Part shown: positions 10,741 through 21,957 of the stretch, piece by piece
How positions within the stretch are numbered: the first letter of the stretch is position 1
Layout: the number at the start of each line of letters is the position of its first letter
NCBI RefSeq assembly: GCF_026151205.1
Contig: NC_087076.1
Coordinates: 6,500,902-6,564,901, forward strand
Length of the DNA stretch: 64,000 bases
Direction of reading: 5' to 3'
DNA from: Bolinopsis microptera
Lineage: Eukaryota > Ctenophora > Tentaculata > Lobata > Bolinopsidae
Translations under genes and position numbers: made by a program
The notes under the pieces: generated by a model
What the model was told of the DNA's origin: nothing
The model's input: the letters and a program-made list of their open reading frames with translations, nothing else
The model's database searches: none

Positions 10741-11198
10741 TCAAACGTAATAACTATAAAATCACGCTCATAAATCCCCATCCTTATAGTTTCTTGGAAT
10801 CCAATATTCAGCGCGTATACGCAGAAAATAGCGTTAAATTAGAATGGTATATAGGAGAACGTTGGAGCAGCCAGCTCAAATACAATAGCTACCCGCGACT
10901 TTGGTTTGATTAATTTGGTCGAGGTTGGTAGATTGTGTAGTTGTACACTTGTGACTGGATCAACCTATACAGTATTGCATTAGCTCACAAGTGTTTGCTT
11001 TGCCATTGTACGCAATTGTATACCGGGTAATACCGGGTTATGTGTCTATTGTATTATAATCCCACCGATATCTCTTTGCCAAATAACATACGATTACTCA
11101 CTCGGAAAACAATTTGTGAGCTTCAATTTATTCTGATAATTTGTACTTTTATAGACCGTCTTTACTGGCGTATGTTCCTGCTAACTGATACAAGAATA
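10741..11198. other. Intergenic and 5' flank of the LRMDA-like gene
   Basis: No ORF or repeat was seen. The sequence must contain the promoter of the downstream plus-strand gene. A short direct repeat (TACCGGGTAATACCGGGTTA) occurs near 11022-11040. Confidence 0.4.
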
Positions 11199-12856
11199 AT
11201 GGAACGAGTTTTTGATTTTGGAGGTGATGTCGAGAAGGTTTTTCCCAGCTATTCTTCGACCAAACGTGTAAGTTCATTATCCAATATCATAAGGTCTTTT
11301 ATCGTTATTCTAGCTAGATATCGATTGAGAAATGGACAACACACATTGTGTGGATACCAATTACGATTACATATCTTAAAACAAAACATTTCAGGACGAT
11401 TCTAGAATGAGTCCATCAAAGGGAAAGGGTCTATCGCAAAGTTCGTCAGTGGATTCGCTGGAGTATATGGAGAGTGGGTACAACTCAGTAGACTCTCAAT
11501 ATATCGACCAAACTTTGTGTCCACCAAGCTCAGGAGACAGCGGACAGGACAGTGCACAAGACAGCTTGGAAGATAGCTTTAACAGTAACTGTGATGACAC
11601 TGCTATGATAATGGCGGGAAGGAACCTCGTTTGTATCTCTACTCCTATTAGAGATGTATCCTTCATTAAACTGCTTGACCTCAGGTTAGAATCTTGGTAA
11701 TGCACCAAATTTTATCTATGAACTTATTAAATAGATTCTATTCACTTGGAATTGGTAAAGTTGTTGTGAAATTTCGAACCTTTTAAATGTCTGTTTTTAT
11801 TTTGACCCTCCGCAGCTACAACAGTTTACAAACGCTTAATGGGATTCACATCTACAATAAAGTAGAGGAACTTATCCTAGACAACAACGGGGTGACCCAA
11901 CTCTCCTTACCTCCCATGATCAACTTGAGCTCACTCAGTGTAAACAACAACAATCTAGACGACTTGCAACAAATTCTCAGCAACCTCGGAATGTAAGTTA
12001 ACAAACAATTCAGATAAACAGTCTGATTGTTTCAGAGACAAACAGTCTGATTGTTTCATTATTCATCTGACATCCAAATGGCTTTGTAATTTCTGACCGA
12101 TAATGATTTAATTTCTCAAATGTTTCAGTGCAGCCCCCCAGTTGACGTATCTGAGTATGTTGTGTAACCCACTGTGCCCAAACGAGCTCATGTCTGGAGA
12201 TGAAGATGATTATCAGGTAAGAAACACCTCAGCCTTTAGCAACAATAACCAATTAACAGCTCCCAAAATCCCAATTACGTGTGACCCCCGCTTGAAACTT
12301 ATCAGTTCCATATGATATCGCTTCATATTCTGATGTTTTAATAAGTTTTCTTCCAGATGTACAGATACCACGTGATAAGCCGCCTGAATAATCTGAAGTT
12401 CCTCGACTCTAGACCCGTTACATCAAAAGAAAGAGCTGATTCTGAGCGATACAAGTCATTTAACGGTAAGTGATACATATTTGGTGCATTTTTGTGCCAT
12501 AAATTGATATTTTTAATAAAATAGTCCAATATTTGGAGACTCATAAGAAAGCAACTTTAACTGATTCCTCGTATGCCAGGGATTATCGGTCAGTAGCCAA
12601 AGATGGTTAATTTTTATTGCGGTGCCCCCACCAAATTTAGAGTTTTTAATATCTAATATTCCTTCTAGGAATCGTTCGAGCAACAGATCAGAACATCAAA
12701 GAAGAAGAGTTATTTTGCTGCCGTGGAACCCCCCTGAAAGAAGCCAAACTTCTGAAACCCAACCACAAGCGAACCAGCGTGGCTGGGAAGCTGAGGAAGA
12801 GATACGTCGGGAAAAATAGCGAAGGAAACAGGTTCATTGGAAATGAATCTTTGTAG
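11199..12856 (+). CDS. LRMDA: Leucine-rich melanocyte differentiation-associated protein orthologue (six exons)
   Basis: Exons 11199-11267, 11395-11684, 11816-11992, 12129-12216, 12357-12465 and 12669-12856 join in frame with consensus donors (GTAAGT, GTTAGA, GTAAGT, GTAAGA, GTAAGT), giving 306 residues. The N-terminal ~110 residues are Ser/Asp/Gln-rich (SGDSGQDSAQDSLEDSF). Leucine-rich repeats follow (VEELILDNNGVTQLSLP, LSSLSVNNNNLDDLQ), then a cap LTYLSMLCNPLCPNELM, DDYQMYRYHVISRLNNLKFL and DSRPVTSKE. The last exon ends RYVGKNSEGNRFIGNESL, matching the conserved LRMDA C-terminus (GKNSEGNRFI). In vertebrates LRMDA is linked to melanosome/lysosome-related organelle biology and albinism; the role here is inferred. 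The N-terminal extension is longer than I recall for vertebrates. Splicing phases agree at all five junctions. Confidence 0.92.
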
Positions 12857-14227
12857 ATATTGAACCTTACTTGTTTGGGATTTTAACAAATCCAGAGAAC
12901 ATTAAGAGAAGTGTGTCCTGCTGATTAGTCAAGCTCTTATCTCTGTAATTCCAGTTTACACATAGCACCAGATAACCTTGTATACTCCGGGAATATATAG
13001 GTGTTCTGTGTTGTATGTTGAATTAGTACGAGATCGGTCAGATTGATTTACGAAATGTTAAAGCAGACAGGAAGACTGAATTTAAAAGTCAGTGTTGCAG
13101 AGCAGAGATTGCAAAGAATCTGTATTGGTGAATGAACTTTTAGAATTATTGCGTGAAGTTAGTAGATACTACTACTAATCCGAGTATTGAGTGAAAAGTT
13201 ACAACTTTTCTTTTATTCCAATGGTAAGAAAGTCGACACTTTCGTTTTGGGAGATCTGTTTAGATATTGTTATTTTATTACAGGGGCATATTCATCACAT
13301 GACACCCTCCTGAACTATACAATATACAGTATACATTATACATTAGTTTACTATCCTACCTTCCGTTTTGGAGTTTCAAAATTTGTCCCACCGGCCACCT
13401 GTAGATAACACATTTGAAGATTTTAAAAAATTATGCCTGATCATTCTTATCTGAATATTGCATTTATTTTTGATACGTCTTGTGTTATTTAGCGAATGTT
13501 TTTCGCGATGTATCTTTTAAATTGTATGTTAGAATAGCATAATTACCTCATAATATACATTGACCTTATCAGATTAAATGAGAATTTTTGACGAAAATTC
13601 GATTGAATGAAGTTTAAATGAAACTTATTCAGCGTTATAAGTTTAACATATAAAATGTTATCAACAATATAATATTTGTTATTCTCGATAGAATTTTTAT
13701 CGTGCATGTCGCTATGTGTATAATTGCAATGGATTGTTTGTTTTTATAACAAACTCCTACACAATAGCAAACATTCAGTGAACTGTGACTTATTTGAAAA
13801 CTATTTTTATCAAAAGAATATTTGTATTTTCTTTGTAACAACGAAGTCCCATGTTCTGACAAGAATTAAAAACCACTAAATGTGTTATGTATGGTGTTGT
13901 TTTACATGATAAAAAGTTTCGTAGCTATTAAGGTCGAATAACCGTCCTTTTCAATTGGACAAGTTAGACTAAGAAACTCAGACAGCAAATCGGATTCTTA
14001 GAAAAGTATGAATGATTTCACGAACTATCGGATTTCTTGGAAATCAAAATATTCTCGTAATTGTATTTGGATCACGCACAGCCTCATTTTACTTCCTTCA
14101 AAGCCACGACTAAACTTGTAATGATGCCAATTTTGAGATCATTACATAAATATTTAGCTATCTTATAATAAAATCCCGTAATTCACAGGAGAAGGAGGGG
14201 CTGGTTGAAGGTTTTCAGAAGGATCAC
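12857..14227. other. Intergenic, no gene seen
   Basis: AT-rich sequence that probably includes the 3' UTR of the LRMDA-like gene. Short frames on either strand lack splice context or recognisable motifs. Confidence 0.4.
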
Positions 14228-14731
14228 TTGAACTGTAGGCTCTGTGTAAAGTGCGAGAGTTGGAACTGTAGGCTCTGTGTAAAGTGTGAGAGTGGGAACT
14301 GTAGGCTCTGTGTAAAGTGTGAGAGTGGGAACTGTAGGATCTGTGTAAAGTGTGAGAGTTGGAACTGTAGGCTCTGTGTAAAGTGTGAGAGTGGGAACTG
14401 TAGGCTCTGTGTAAAGTGTGAGAGTGGGAACTGTAGGCTCTGTGTAAAGTGTGAGAGTGGGAACTGTAGGCTCTGTGTAAAGTGTGAGAGTGGGAACTGT
14501 AGGCTCTGTGTAAAGTGTGAGAGTGGGAACTGTAGGATCTGTGTAAAGTGTGAGAGTTGGAACTGTAGGCTCTGTGTAAAGTGTGAGAGTGGGAACTGTA
14601 GGCTCTGTGTAAAGTGTGAGAGTGGGAACTGTAGGCTCTGTGTAAAGTGTGAGAGTGGGAACTGTAGGCTCTGTGTAAAGTGTGAGAGTGGGAACTATAG
14701 TCTCTGTGTAAAGTGTGAGAGTGGGAACTGA
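14228..14731. repeat. 33-bp minisatellite, about 15 copies
   Basis: The unit is GGAACTGTAGGCTCTGTGTA followed by AAGTGTGAGAGTG. A secondary period of variants (GGATCTG and AGTTGG) recurs, suggesting block duplication. Because 33 is a multiple of three, both strands stay open: plus gives NCRLCVKCESG units, minus gives SHSHTLHRAYS units. Neither frame has a supported start or splice context. Confidence 0.95.
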
Positions 14732-17036
14732 TCTTGCGTATTTTGAACTGCAACTGGTACTTAGGTGCTATAGAAAATAAGTGTGTTCTATCTTCCTTAA
14801 ACTACGGCAGCCGCTTCTTAAACTACGGCAGCCGCTTCCTGGGTGGCGCTTCCCCTATTTCATAACCCTATTAAATCATTCATAACCCTATTAAATCATT
14901 GATAATATGTCGTCAGCCATCAAGCCATTAAAAAAACTGCCTAGTTTGCCATCGGCTCGATTCATCAGATCAACAAGAATCATCATTGAGAGGAACATAC
15001 TTCCATTACATTTGAAAATTGAAGTCCAATCTTTATACTAGTAGCTCACGTTAACAGCTTGACTTCAAATGGTTTTAGATAAGTATCCGTTGCTAGATAG
15101 TATCTAATCTATAATTCGTATCTCTTCTATAGAAATAGGTGACTGGTGTTATATCTAAAATTAGTTAGTTTGTTATACATATCATTATCATGTCACATAA
15201 TATTGTATCCGCCGCGTGTGAGCAAAGCATGACATGCGAACTGTACACAGTTTAAACTTTATATCATACAAGCTTGAAGCTTCACGAAAACAAGTTTTTG
15301 TCAGAATCTTGTTTTTCAAGCTGTTGAGTATTGTTTCAGAAATTTTTAGTTAATTTTCCGTGGTGGCCGTTTGCTTTGCTGTTCGTTGTGATCGTCCCAC
15401 GTAAGTACAGAATATGCATAACTACACAATTCTTTACCCACGACTATTAAATAAAGTAAATTACCCACCTATTTGGTGGGTTGGTTGGCGTGTTCAAGAG
15501 AGTCAATGAATGGTTATTGGTTGTACAGTGTACACATCCTGATTTATCGACGATTCTTGCTTGGCTATCATTATGCAATAAATATGAGTAATATGTACAA
15601 CTCAATCCATAGTTGTTGTTTGCTCACTCTGTTATATTGTTTATTAGTCGTGCATATTGCATAGCTTATTTTTCTGTGTATGCATAATCCAGATTCCAGA
15701 TCCTTTATTTTTACTATGCTCTAGATTTACAAAAAAAACTTTCAAGCTGCGATTGGAGTGATTATATTTTGTTCCACTTGTAAACTCGAATCGTTTTTTG
15801 TATCTCTGCCAGCGGTCAGCACCATACTAAGTAACCCAACGTCGTGTAGGTAGAAACTTGAAGGATCTCGCGATTTCTTAGAAATAGATAAGTAGATAGC
15901 TCAAAATTCCTTGCAATGATTTAAGAATGTTCAGAATTCGATGACTTGTTCTTCGCAGTCGAAGGCTTGACTCCACACCTATGAAAACAACTCGTTACGT
16001 CACCATACCTAACTTCAGAGATAAAAGTGGTTATCAATCCACTCAGAGAGAGATTATGCTACCTCTTTATAGGTGCAAATTAAGGAATCTTTCTGACTTC
16101 ATACCTTGTCTGTCTTTTACCAAATTATCCCTGATAACTAATTATCAAAGTAACTAGCCCTCCACAAGATATTATCGGTATGTTTGATTGCTGGCTAGGT
16201 AACCTGAACAAAATGAGTTATGATTTGACCATCTCCGGAGGACAGTTAGCAAATACTTATTAGTTCGTTTAGTTTGACCTTATCTTTCAACTTGAAGTCG
16301 CGATGCAATTGCAACGATGTCTTTGAGTTTATTTTATCTCTGAATTTCATGAGGGAGTTCACTAGAGCAGTGTAAGCACAGGGCAGAACACTTTTACTTT
16401 TAGCAGCAACTTCAAAACCCTGGAACCCTGGTAAGTAGAACTAGAACAGCCATGGCCGGCCGGCGGAACGTTTTATTCTGAGAATTGAGAATATGCTGAT
16501 CTGATCATCATTGGCCGAGAGCTTTATCCAGATTCGCTGTTTTCGCAGAATACCGTGCACCGACCCTTAATTCGGCTAAATAATAACGTGAATATATTTT
16601 AGAAATCTCCGCTCATATTCTCAGAAAAAGTGTACAAATAATTTTGCTTTAGAGCTTTTGTTTAGGGAGATGTAAATCATAATCAAATAAACTGCGAAAC
16701 CTAACGAAAACGGCTGCTAAGTTATCAACACGCTATTTTGGCCATCATGTTTATAAAACTTTAATTTTTGTGGCGATCAGTCCTAGGTTTCCAAAATATC
16801 ATTTTGCCGATCAACTACAGTTAAATAATAATGCCGTGGTTACTAGATTTTTTACCTTCACTACAAATAATTTCAAATCTGAGGCCTCATTTTTCAAAAT
16901 GAATTGATTTTGAGCGAAGAGTCCCTAAAACTCTTAAATCCGTCCGTTAAATTTAAAAAAGGTTGAGTAGGTATTGTTGTTGTTGTTGTTGTGGTTACCG
17001 GACTCTGGTCTCCAAAGATAAAGATTTATAACACAG
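14732..17036. other. Gene-free stretch with short duplications
   Basis: Two short tandem duplications are present near 14800-14900 (CTTAAACTACGGCAGCCGCT twice; CATAACCCTATTAAATCATT twice). A (TTG)n run lies at about 16975-16990. The rest is AT-rich with no gene I can support. Confidence 0.4.
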
Positions 17037-17270
17037 TACTGCGTCCCGAAATGCTGGTTAACAGCCCTAAAGAAAATCTCTAAATCCTACGAAAATGTGT
17101 TTGCAGCGACTGCAACAAGAGCCTTCGTTTCTGCAACAAGGATAGTCTCGAAAGGAGTATCTATAAAACAGCTCTCTAGGCTGATAATGAGATATTCATC
17201 GAATAGAATAGCTAAGATGTTGAGAACTGTCATCCTAGAAACATCCGGGTCCCCAGCGAGGAGATGGTAG
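17037..17270 (+). pseudogene. Unrecognised 3'-terminal coding remnant
   Basis: An open stretch of 77 codons follows a possible acceptor (ATAACACAG at 17036) and ends at TAG 17268-17270. It reads YCVPKCWLTALKKISKSYEN and ends LRTVILETSGSPARRW. It has no ATG near its start. An 8-bp repeat tail (AGGTAATT)n begins at the stop codon, so this may be the 3' end of a CR1-like LINE rather than a host exon. I do not recognise the protein. Confidence 0.3.
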
Positions 17271-17393
17271 GTAGGTAGTTAGGTAATTAGGTAATTAGGT
17301 AATTAGGTAATTAGGTAATTAGGTAATTAGGTAATTAGGTAATGTAGGTAATTAGGTGATTAGGTTATGTAGGTAATTAGGTAATTAGGTAAT
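17269..17393. repeat. 8-bp microsatellite (AGGTAATT)n
   Basis: About 15 imperfect copies of TAATTAGG with interruptions (ATGTAGG). It directly abuts the coding remnant before it. Octamer tails of this kind are known at 3' ends of CR1-type LINEs. Confidence 0.9.
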
Positions 17394-18568
17394 GATAAAA
17401 TGTTCTTTTCCTTGCAATTTGGTTCAGGAGGGTGACAGGGGAAAGTACTTCAAATTGAATGAACGGTTAAGAATTGTAAATACAATGTCTCAATGTTCCT
17501 CAATATAATATCTCAATAATTCAAATATCCTAGGTCTTTAACTGTAAGCTTTAACTGTAAACTTCTGCTGTCTTCAAACCAAAAAAGGGTAACCTCCCTT
17601 CAATAGTCCCACTCTTAAGTATCCCCAGAAAGTATAAACAATCTCCTACTCTCCCTAGCAATTTATAAACAAATCCTGAACTATCCTCCTAGTAACCAAA
17701 ACAAAGGTGTTAAACTGAACTCTCTGATAACCAAAACAGAGATGTTAAAATGAACTCTCTGCTCCCCAAAACTCTCTGCTCTAAACAATATCTTAAACTA
17801 TCTTCCTTGTAACCAAAACAGAGGTGTTAAACTAAACTCTCTGTAATACCCTGCTGTACTAAATGTCGTACACTAATATATGCCCTAAAATACTACCCTA
17901 AAATACTTGACAAATACTGACATGCATATAAACTTATAATATAGAAACCAACGTGAATCAAGATTAGAATCTAAACAGTTTCAAGTCCATTTGCCATTAG
18001 GGCTCCACTTCTCGCGATCTCCTCTGCGCATCCCTTCGGCTTCCCTTCGTATTCTTCTCTCTCCACGTCCTTCTTCACGGTCCTTTCTTATCAGTCGTCT
18101 ATCTTTATTATGTCCACCGATTCATTGTAGTAATAAAGTGTTAGACTAGACTATGACCAAAATTGTTATTTTGGCAAATGCCAAAATGACCCTACAACAT
18201 ATCCTTCCCACAAAATTGTGAGAAAGTTCTCCGCTGCATTGCAGAGGATAACTTCACAAATTATGAATCAGAGATATCAATTTATATGCAATAAAACGAC
18301 TGTATCCTCAATTGTACAATTGCACAAATTGTAAAAATAAACGCATACAATTGCATGTGAGTATTAGATTGGTACATCGAGATTATTTAAAAAACCACAA
18401 TCTCCTCATCAGTTCACTCAACTCTTCTTCTACCAGTACATCTGTTATCTCTTCTTCATCCTCCCATAACTCCTTCACTATCCCTGCTAAAGTCCTACAT
18501 CCCCGGGAGAATTCCCCGCTATATTCTTAATATAGAATTCTATCAGCTTCTTCCCCTCCTTTCTGGTG
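17394..18568. other. Degenerate repeats, no gene supported
   Basis: Loose direct repeats around AACTCTCTGATAACCAAAAC and AGAGGTGTTAAACT recur between about 17640 and 17850. A short palindrome-like TTTTGGCAAATGCCAAAA lies near 18173-18188. Confidence 0.4.
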
Positions 18569-18775
18569 TTATCCTCCCTTTTCCATGCCACCGCTGCTCT
18601 TTCTTCCTCGTTCCTTAGCCGTTAACTCCACCCTTAGTGCCAGTCTATTCAGGACTCGGAGGAAATCCTCTTTGTCCTGAATAAACACTCCCAACTCTGT
18701 ACTTATTATCTCCGACACTTGTTGCCTTGCCTTAGAGGGAATTACCTCGGGCAAGGTTGCCGCATCGAAGTCCAT
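18569..18775 (-). pseudogene. Small charged ORF, retroelement gag-like remnant
   Basis: The 68-codon frame includes IPSKARQQVSEIISTELG and VLNRLALRVELTAKERGRK. Similar charged coding sense continues in other frames toward 18400 (LWEDEEEITDVLVEEELSEL), implying frameshifts. The helical, acidic/basic composition suggests a gag or accessory ORF. There are no diagnostic motifs, so this is a weak call. Confidence 0.25.
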
Positions 18776-18833
18776 CTATGCTCCCTCGATCTTCGCCTCT
18801 TTCAGCCTCCCCATAAATAACTGGCTCCGGTCA

Positions 18834-19006
18834 TTATCGTGCAGATAATTTACATGGCAGCTGATTCCAAAAAATATATAATGTTGTTGAAGAAACCTCT
18901 GCGTAAATGTATTTGAAGTCCTCGTGCTCCAAAGTAAACTGATACATGTTTGTTAAGAGTGGCTTAACATCTTTCTTATAGTAATGGTCATACGTCTCCT
19001 TCCACC
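18834..19006 (-). pseudogene. Orphan exon resembling GH38 alpha-mannosidase
   Basis: After a strong acceptor (polypyrimidine then ATACAG at 19007) the frame reads GWKETYDHYYKKDVKPLLTN and then DFKYIYAEVSS. Alpha-mannosidase II catalytic domains have DPGW.KTFD.YY followed some 40 residues on by the F.WAEVSFF block, so spacing and motifs fit. The HxHxD metal-binding residues that should precede GW are not in this exon, and the FF after AEVS is replaced. No other mannosidase exon was recognised nearby. It is either a lone exon copy or part of a decayed gene. Confidence 0.45.
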
Positions 19007-19059
19007 CTGTATAAAAAAGAAAATAAGACATTGAACTCTTTATTTGCGATTACTGTACT

Positions 19060-19079
19060 GGGGGGGGGGGGGGGGGGGG
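19060..19079 (+). repeat. G20 homopolymer tract
   Basis: Twenty consecutive G lie one base before a perfect hairpin (19081-19119). Confidence 0.95.
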
Positions 19080-19080
19080 A

Positions 19081-19119
19081 TGCCCCACTCACATTGTGGA
19101 TCACAATGTGAGTGGGGCA
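19081..19119. repeat. Perfect 18-bp hairpin
   Basis: TGCCCCACTCACATTGTG, loop GAT, then its exact reverse complement. There is no mismatch in the stem. Confidence 0.95.
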
Positions 19120-19335
19120 CTAGAAATACAGTCAATTCTTCAAGAGTTGGGAAAGGTTTAAGACCACTGGTTTAAGACCACAGTATAACTTATACTGTCC
19201 GTTATCTATAGGGAAAAAAGCAAGTTAGTGAATAGTGAAGCTGCATTTTCAGATAAAAATAATATAAGGATACATCACAGGGAAACGAACAATTGAAACA
19301 TTCTCAATTGCCCTGTTTAAGATTGGTTATTAATG
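19120..19335. other. Short unannotated stretch
   Basis: AT-rich sequence with no feature seen, between the hairpin and the duplicated segment. Confidence 0.4.
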
Positions 19336-20504
19336 TACCTGTGTTTTCAGATTGAAATGGGAGATTTTCCACTAAATCTGACACCTGCAAATAATTTGTT
19401 TATCTTATATTACTATCTTACTATCTTACTATAATTAATATAATATAATAATATAAAGCGAGACGATATATATATATGGATCCGTGCCATTTTACTGACA
19501 CCACGGCATCAACTTTAACGCGACTTTCCGCAAAAACATTAAAAGATATACAACTTAAACTTTTTTGACTGGTTCAAATGCTTTAATGGCCTTCAAATCA
19601 GCATGAAAAAATAAAAAATTGGCCAAGGAATAAGAATTTTAGTGCCCAAAATTTGGACTCCCAAGTGATGTCAAAAACGCGAATTAAATAGGTAATAATT
19701 ATGTTAGTCTCTTGAGTCTTGACACCGCTTTAGGGTTAGACGGGATCCTGCTAGTATATATAAAGCGACACGATATAAATGTATATTATAATAATAAATA
19801 GTTTACTAAAAGTCTAAAGAAACCCCTCTCTCCACTGACCTGTAAATCAGCTCCATTGTGATGTATTCCTTTACTGATGGAGCAAGGAAGTTGTCAGGTG
19901 CCACTTTGGTGTGATAGTCTGATAAAGGAGGCCCATCTTCAACTACAATATTTATTGCTGTTGAAGAATTTGCAAGATGGTTGCTTTGATCGGGATTCAG
20001 ACTGCCATTCAGTGGATTTTCGTTCGTTACCGCATTGCATTATATTCTTTGCACTGGAGTCAAGAAGTCACGGAAAAACACTTCGACTGCCTTTCAGTGT
20101 TAATTAATGCCCTGAGATCGTACTGCATGGCCACTTTCTACAACAGACAGATTAACAGCCAGATTTGATCTTTTCGGCTACAAGGTTAAAATCACCGAAA
20201 ATCTGTTCAGCTTGACCTGTTCAAATCAGCAATTTACTAAGATTTGAACAGAATTTAGGCATCAATTGCTAACAAATTCGAAAAAAAGTGATTTTCTTGT
20301 TGCAAAATTTTATCCATTCAAAAAGTTTAACAATATCACAGCTTCTAACCTGAAAGGTAGTTGCAGGGCGTTCTTTTGCTGAGAATTGTTGTATAGCATT
20401 TTTTAAAGTTTTAACTGACTGGAAATCGAACTTTCTTCCTTAAGTCCTTTAGAGATAACCTGAAGAATAAAATATTCCATTAAAACATCTTGTCTGCCAT
20501 GATG

Positions 20505-20700
20505 TTGATAGACAAGTATATTAAAGTCACTAACCACCAACATGGTTTTATAAAAGTTAAATCTTGCTTGTCAAATCTTTTAGAGACATTTTACACAACA
20601 CTGTATATTTGATTTAATTGATGAAGGACAATCCTCCTGTTGACTTATTTTATTTTGACTTTGGTAAACCATTTGATTCAATTATATGACGAAATTAATA
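20505..20700 (+). pseudogene. Decayed LINE reverse-transcriptase fragment (copy A)
   Basis: With frame breaks the plus strand reads HGFIKVKSCLSNLLETF and then FDFGKPFDSI, the HGF.KG.SC.TNLLE and LDFSKAFD motifs of jockey/CR1-type RT. Stops and shifts show it is dead. The same fragment recurs at about 25475-25668. Confidence 0.6.
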
Positions 20701-21530
20701 GAGCTGGAGAAGTTAACATATTGTATTAACCCGAACTTTATTTTTTATAAAGGAGTAATGCCTCCGCAGGCATTCTTACAATATCATGAACTGGGTAGTG
20801 TCTGGAGAAGTTAACATATTGTATTAACCCGAACTTTAGATCTTACAATATTATGAACTGGGTAGTGTCTCAGGATCTGTAACCAAGGTGTCATGAGATA
20901 CTCCAAGGTCACAAAACTGAGCGAAAATTTTCAATCTAAAATAGTAATTTATATTTGGATAGCAAGATTGCTGCAGTTAGGCTGTTCGTTTTTAGCTGGA
21001 TGGATAACCACAACAATTCTCTACAAGATGCACACTTGAATATATTACTGTGTGATTGTCAACTACACCTACAAGCAGCTGCATCCTGAATACCTGCTTG
21101 CGTCCAGGGAGTGACTATGGTTGGGGCATACAAGCATTTGCATATTTAGTTTGTTCTGAATCTGTACGCTTAACCAATGAAAAAATGAATCATGCAGAAA
21201 TTTCTTGTACTTTATTGTAATCATTATGCAATATTACTTTCAGCATATTATACATATGTTAGACATAATTTTCTTACTTACGGGGTTTACTGATGTGTAT
21301 CTATGATATATGGTAAGAATCACAAGTGTGAGAACGATGCCTAAACATGCTGTCTTTCGCATCCTGCACATCCTCGTTTTACATGATCGACTTCTACCTG
21401 AAGATTTTTGTCAAAAATTATGTTATACTTATAGCACGTGCTACCTGCTCCTATCTCTTCGGTCCAATTATCTTTACTTTCGGGCAAATCCCCTAAGTAT
21501 AACCCCCTTTCTCCAATTTGCCTGGGGATT

Positions 21531-21839
21531 TTAGATAAATGGAGCCTGATGTTTTTGTTTCTGCCTTTCTCTGCACATCATTGTTCTTACCTGGGGACCC
21601 CAGGCTATAATGTTCATATACATTTGGCGGAATGACAGGCTGAGCTCCGCCCAGTAACCTTGTTCTTCATCTTTTCTCTTTTCCGAATCTTCCTCTCCAT
21701 CATGCGCTTCTTGATCTTGCTGACAAAGAGAATTCCCTTTATCAACAGTCTCTTTCACGCTTTCCACATCCTCCTTTTCGTCAGACCAGATATCTTCCAG
21801 TTGATCTTCTATTTCTACTGCAATCCGTGTGTTCTCCAT
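21531..21839 (-). pseudogene. Acidic small ORF downstream of the envelope-like gene (copy A)
   Basis: It starts MENTRIAVEIEDQLEDIW and is rich in Asp/Glu/Lys. Its later part (YWAELSLSFRQMYMN) is translated from the embedded 71-bp MITE at 21587-21657, so that portion is not ancestral protein. Copy B has the same frame with a longer different end. Confidence 0.4.
21587..21657. mobile_element. 71-bp hAT-like MITE (copy 1)
   Basis: Ends TTACCTGGGGAC and CCGCCCAGTAA. Flanks CATTGTTC and CCTTGTTC match at 7 of 8 positions. The equivalent copy in segment B has a perfect 8-bp duplication, so insertion predates the segmental duplication. Confidence 0.8.
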
Positions 21840-21957
21840 TTTCTAGTTTATACGATTTTAAGCAAATTATGATGAAACCCGTATCAAAACCCCTTTAGTA
21901 CTTTAGTAGCCCTCACACAATTGCGTGAGGACCTCCCAGCACGTGACATTACCTGTT

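Noticed and set aside
19336..19373. Upstream exon of the GH38-like gene (open in one phase, AG and GT bounded)
   Set aside because: It is inside the duplicated retroelement segment, lacks the HxHxD residues expected before GW, and its phase does not fit the preceding candidate exon.
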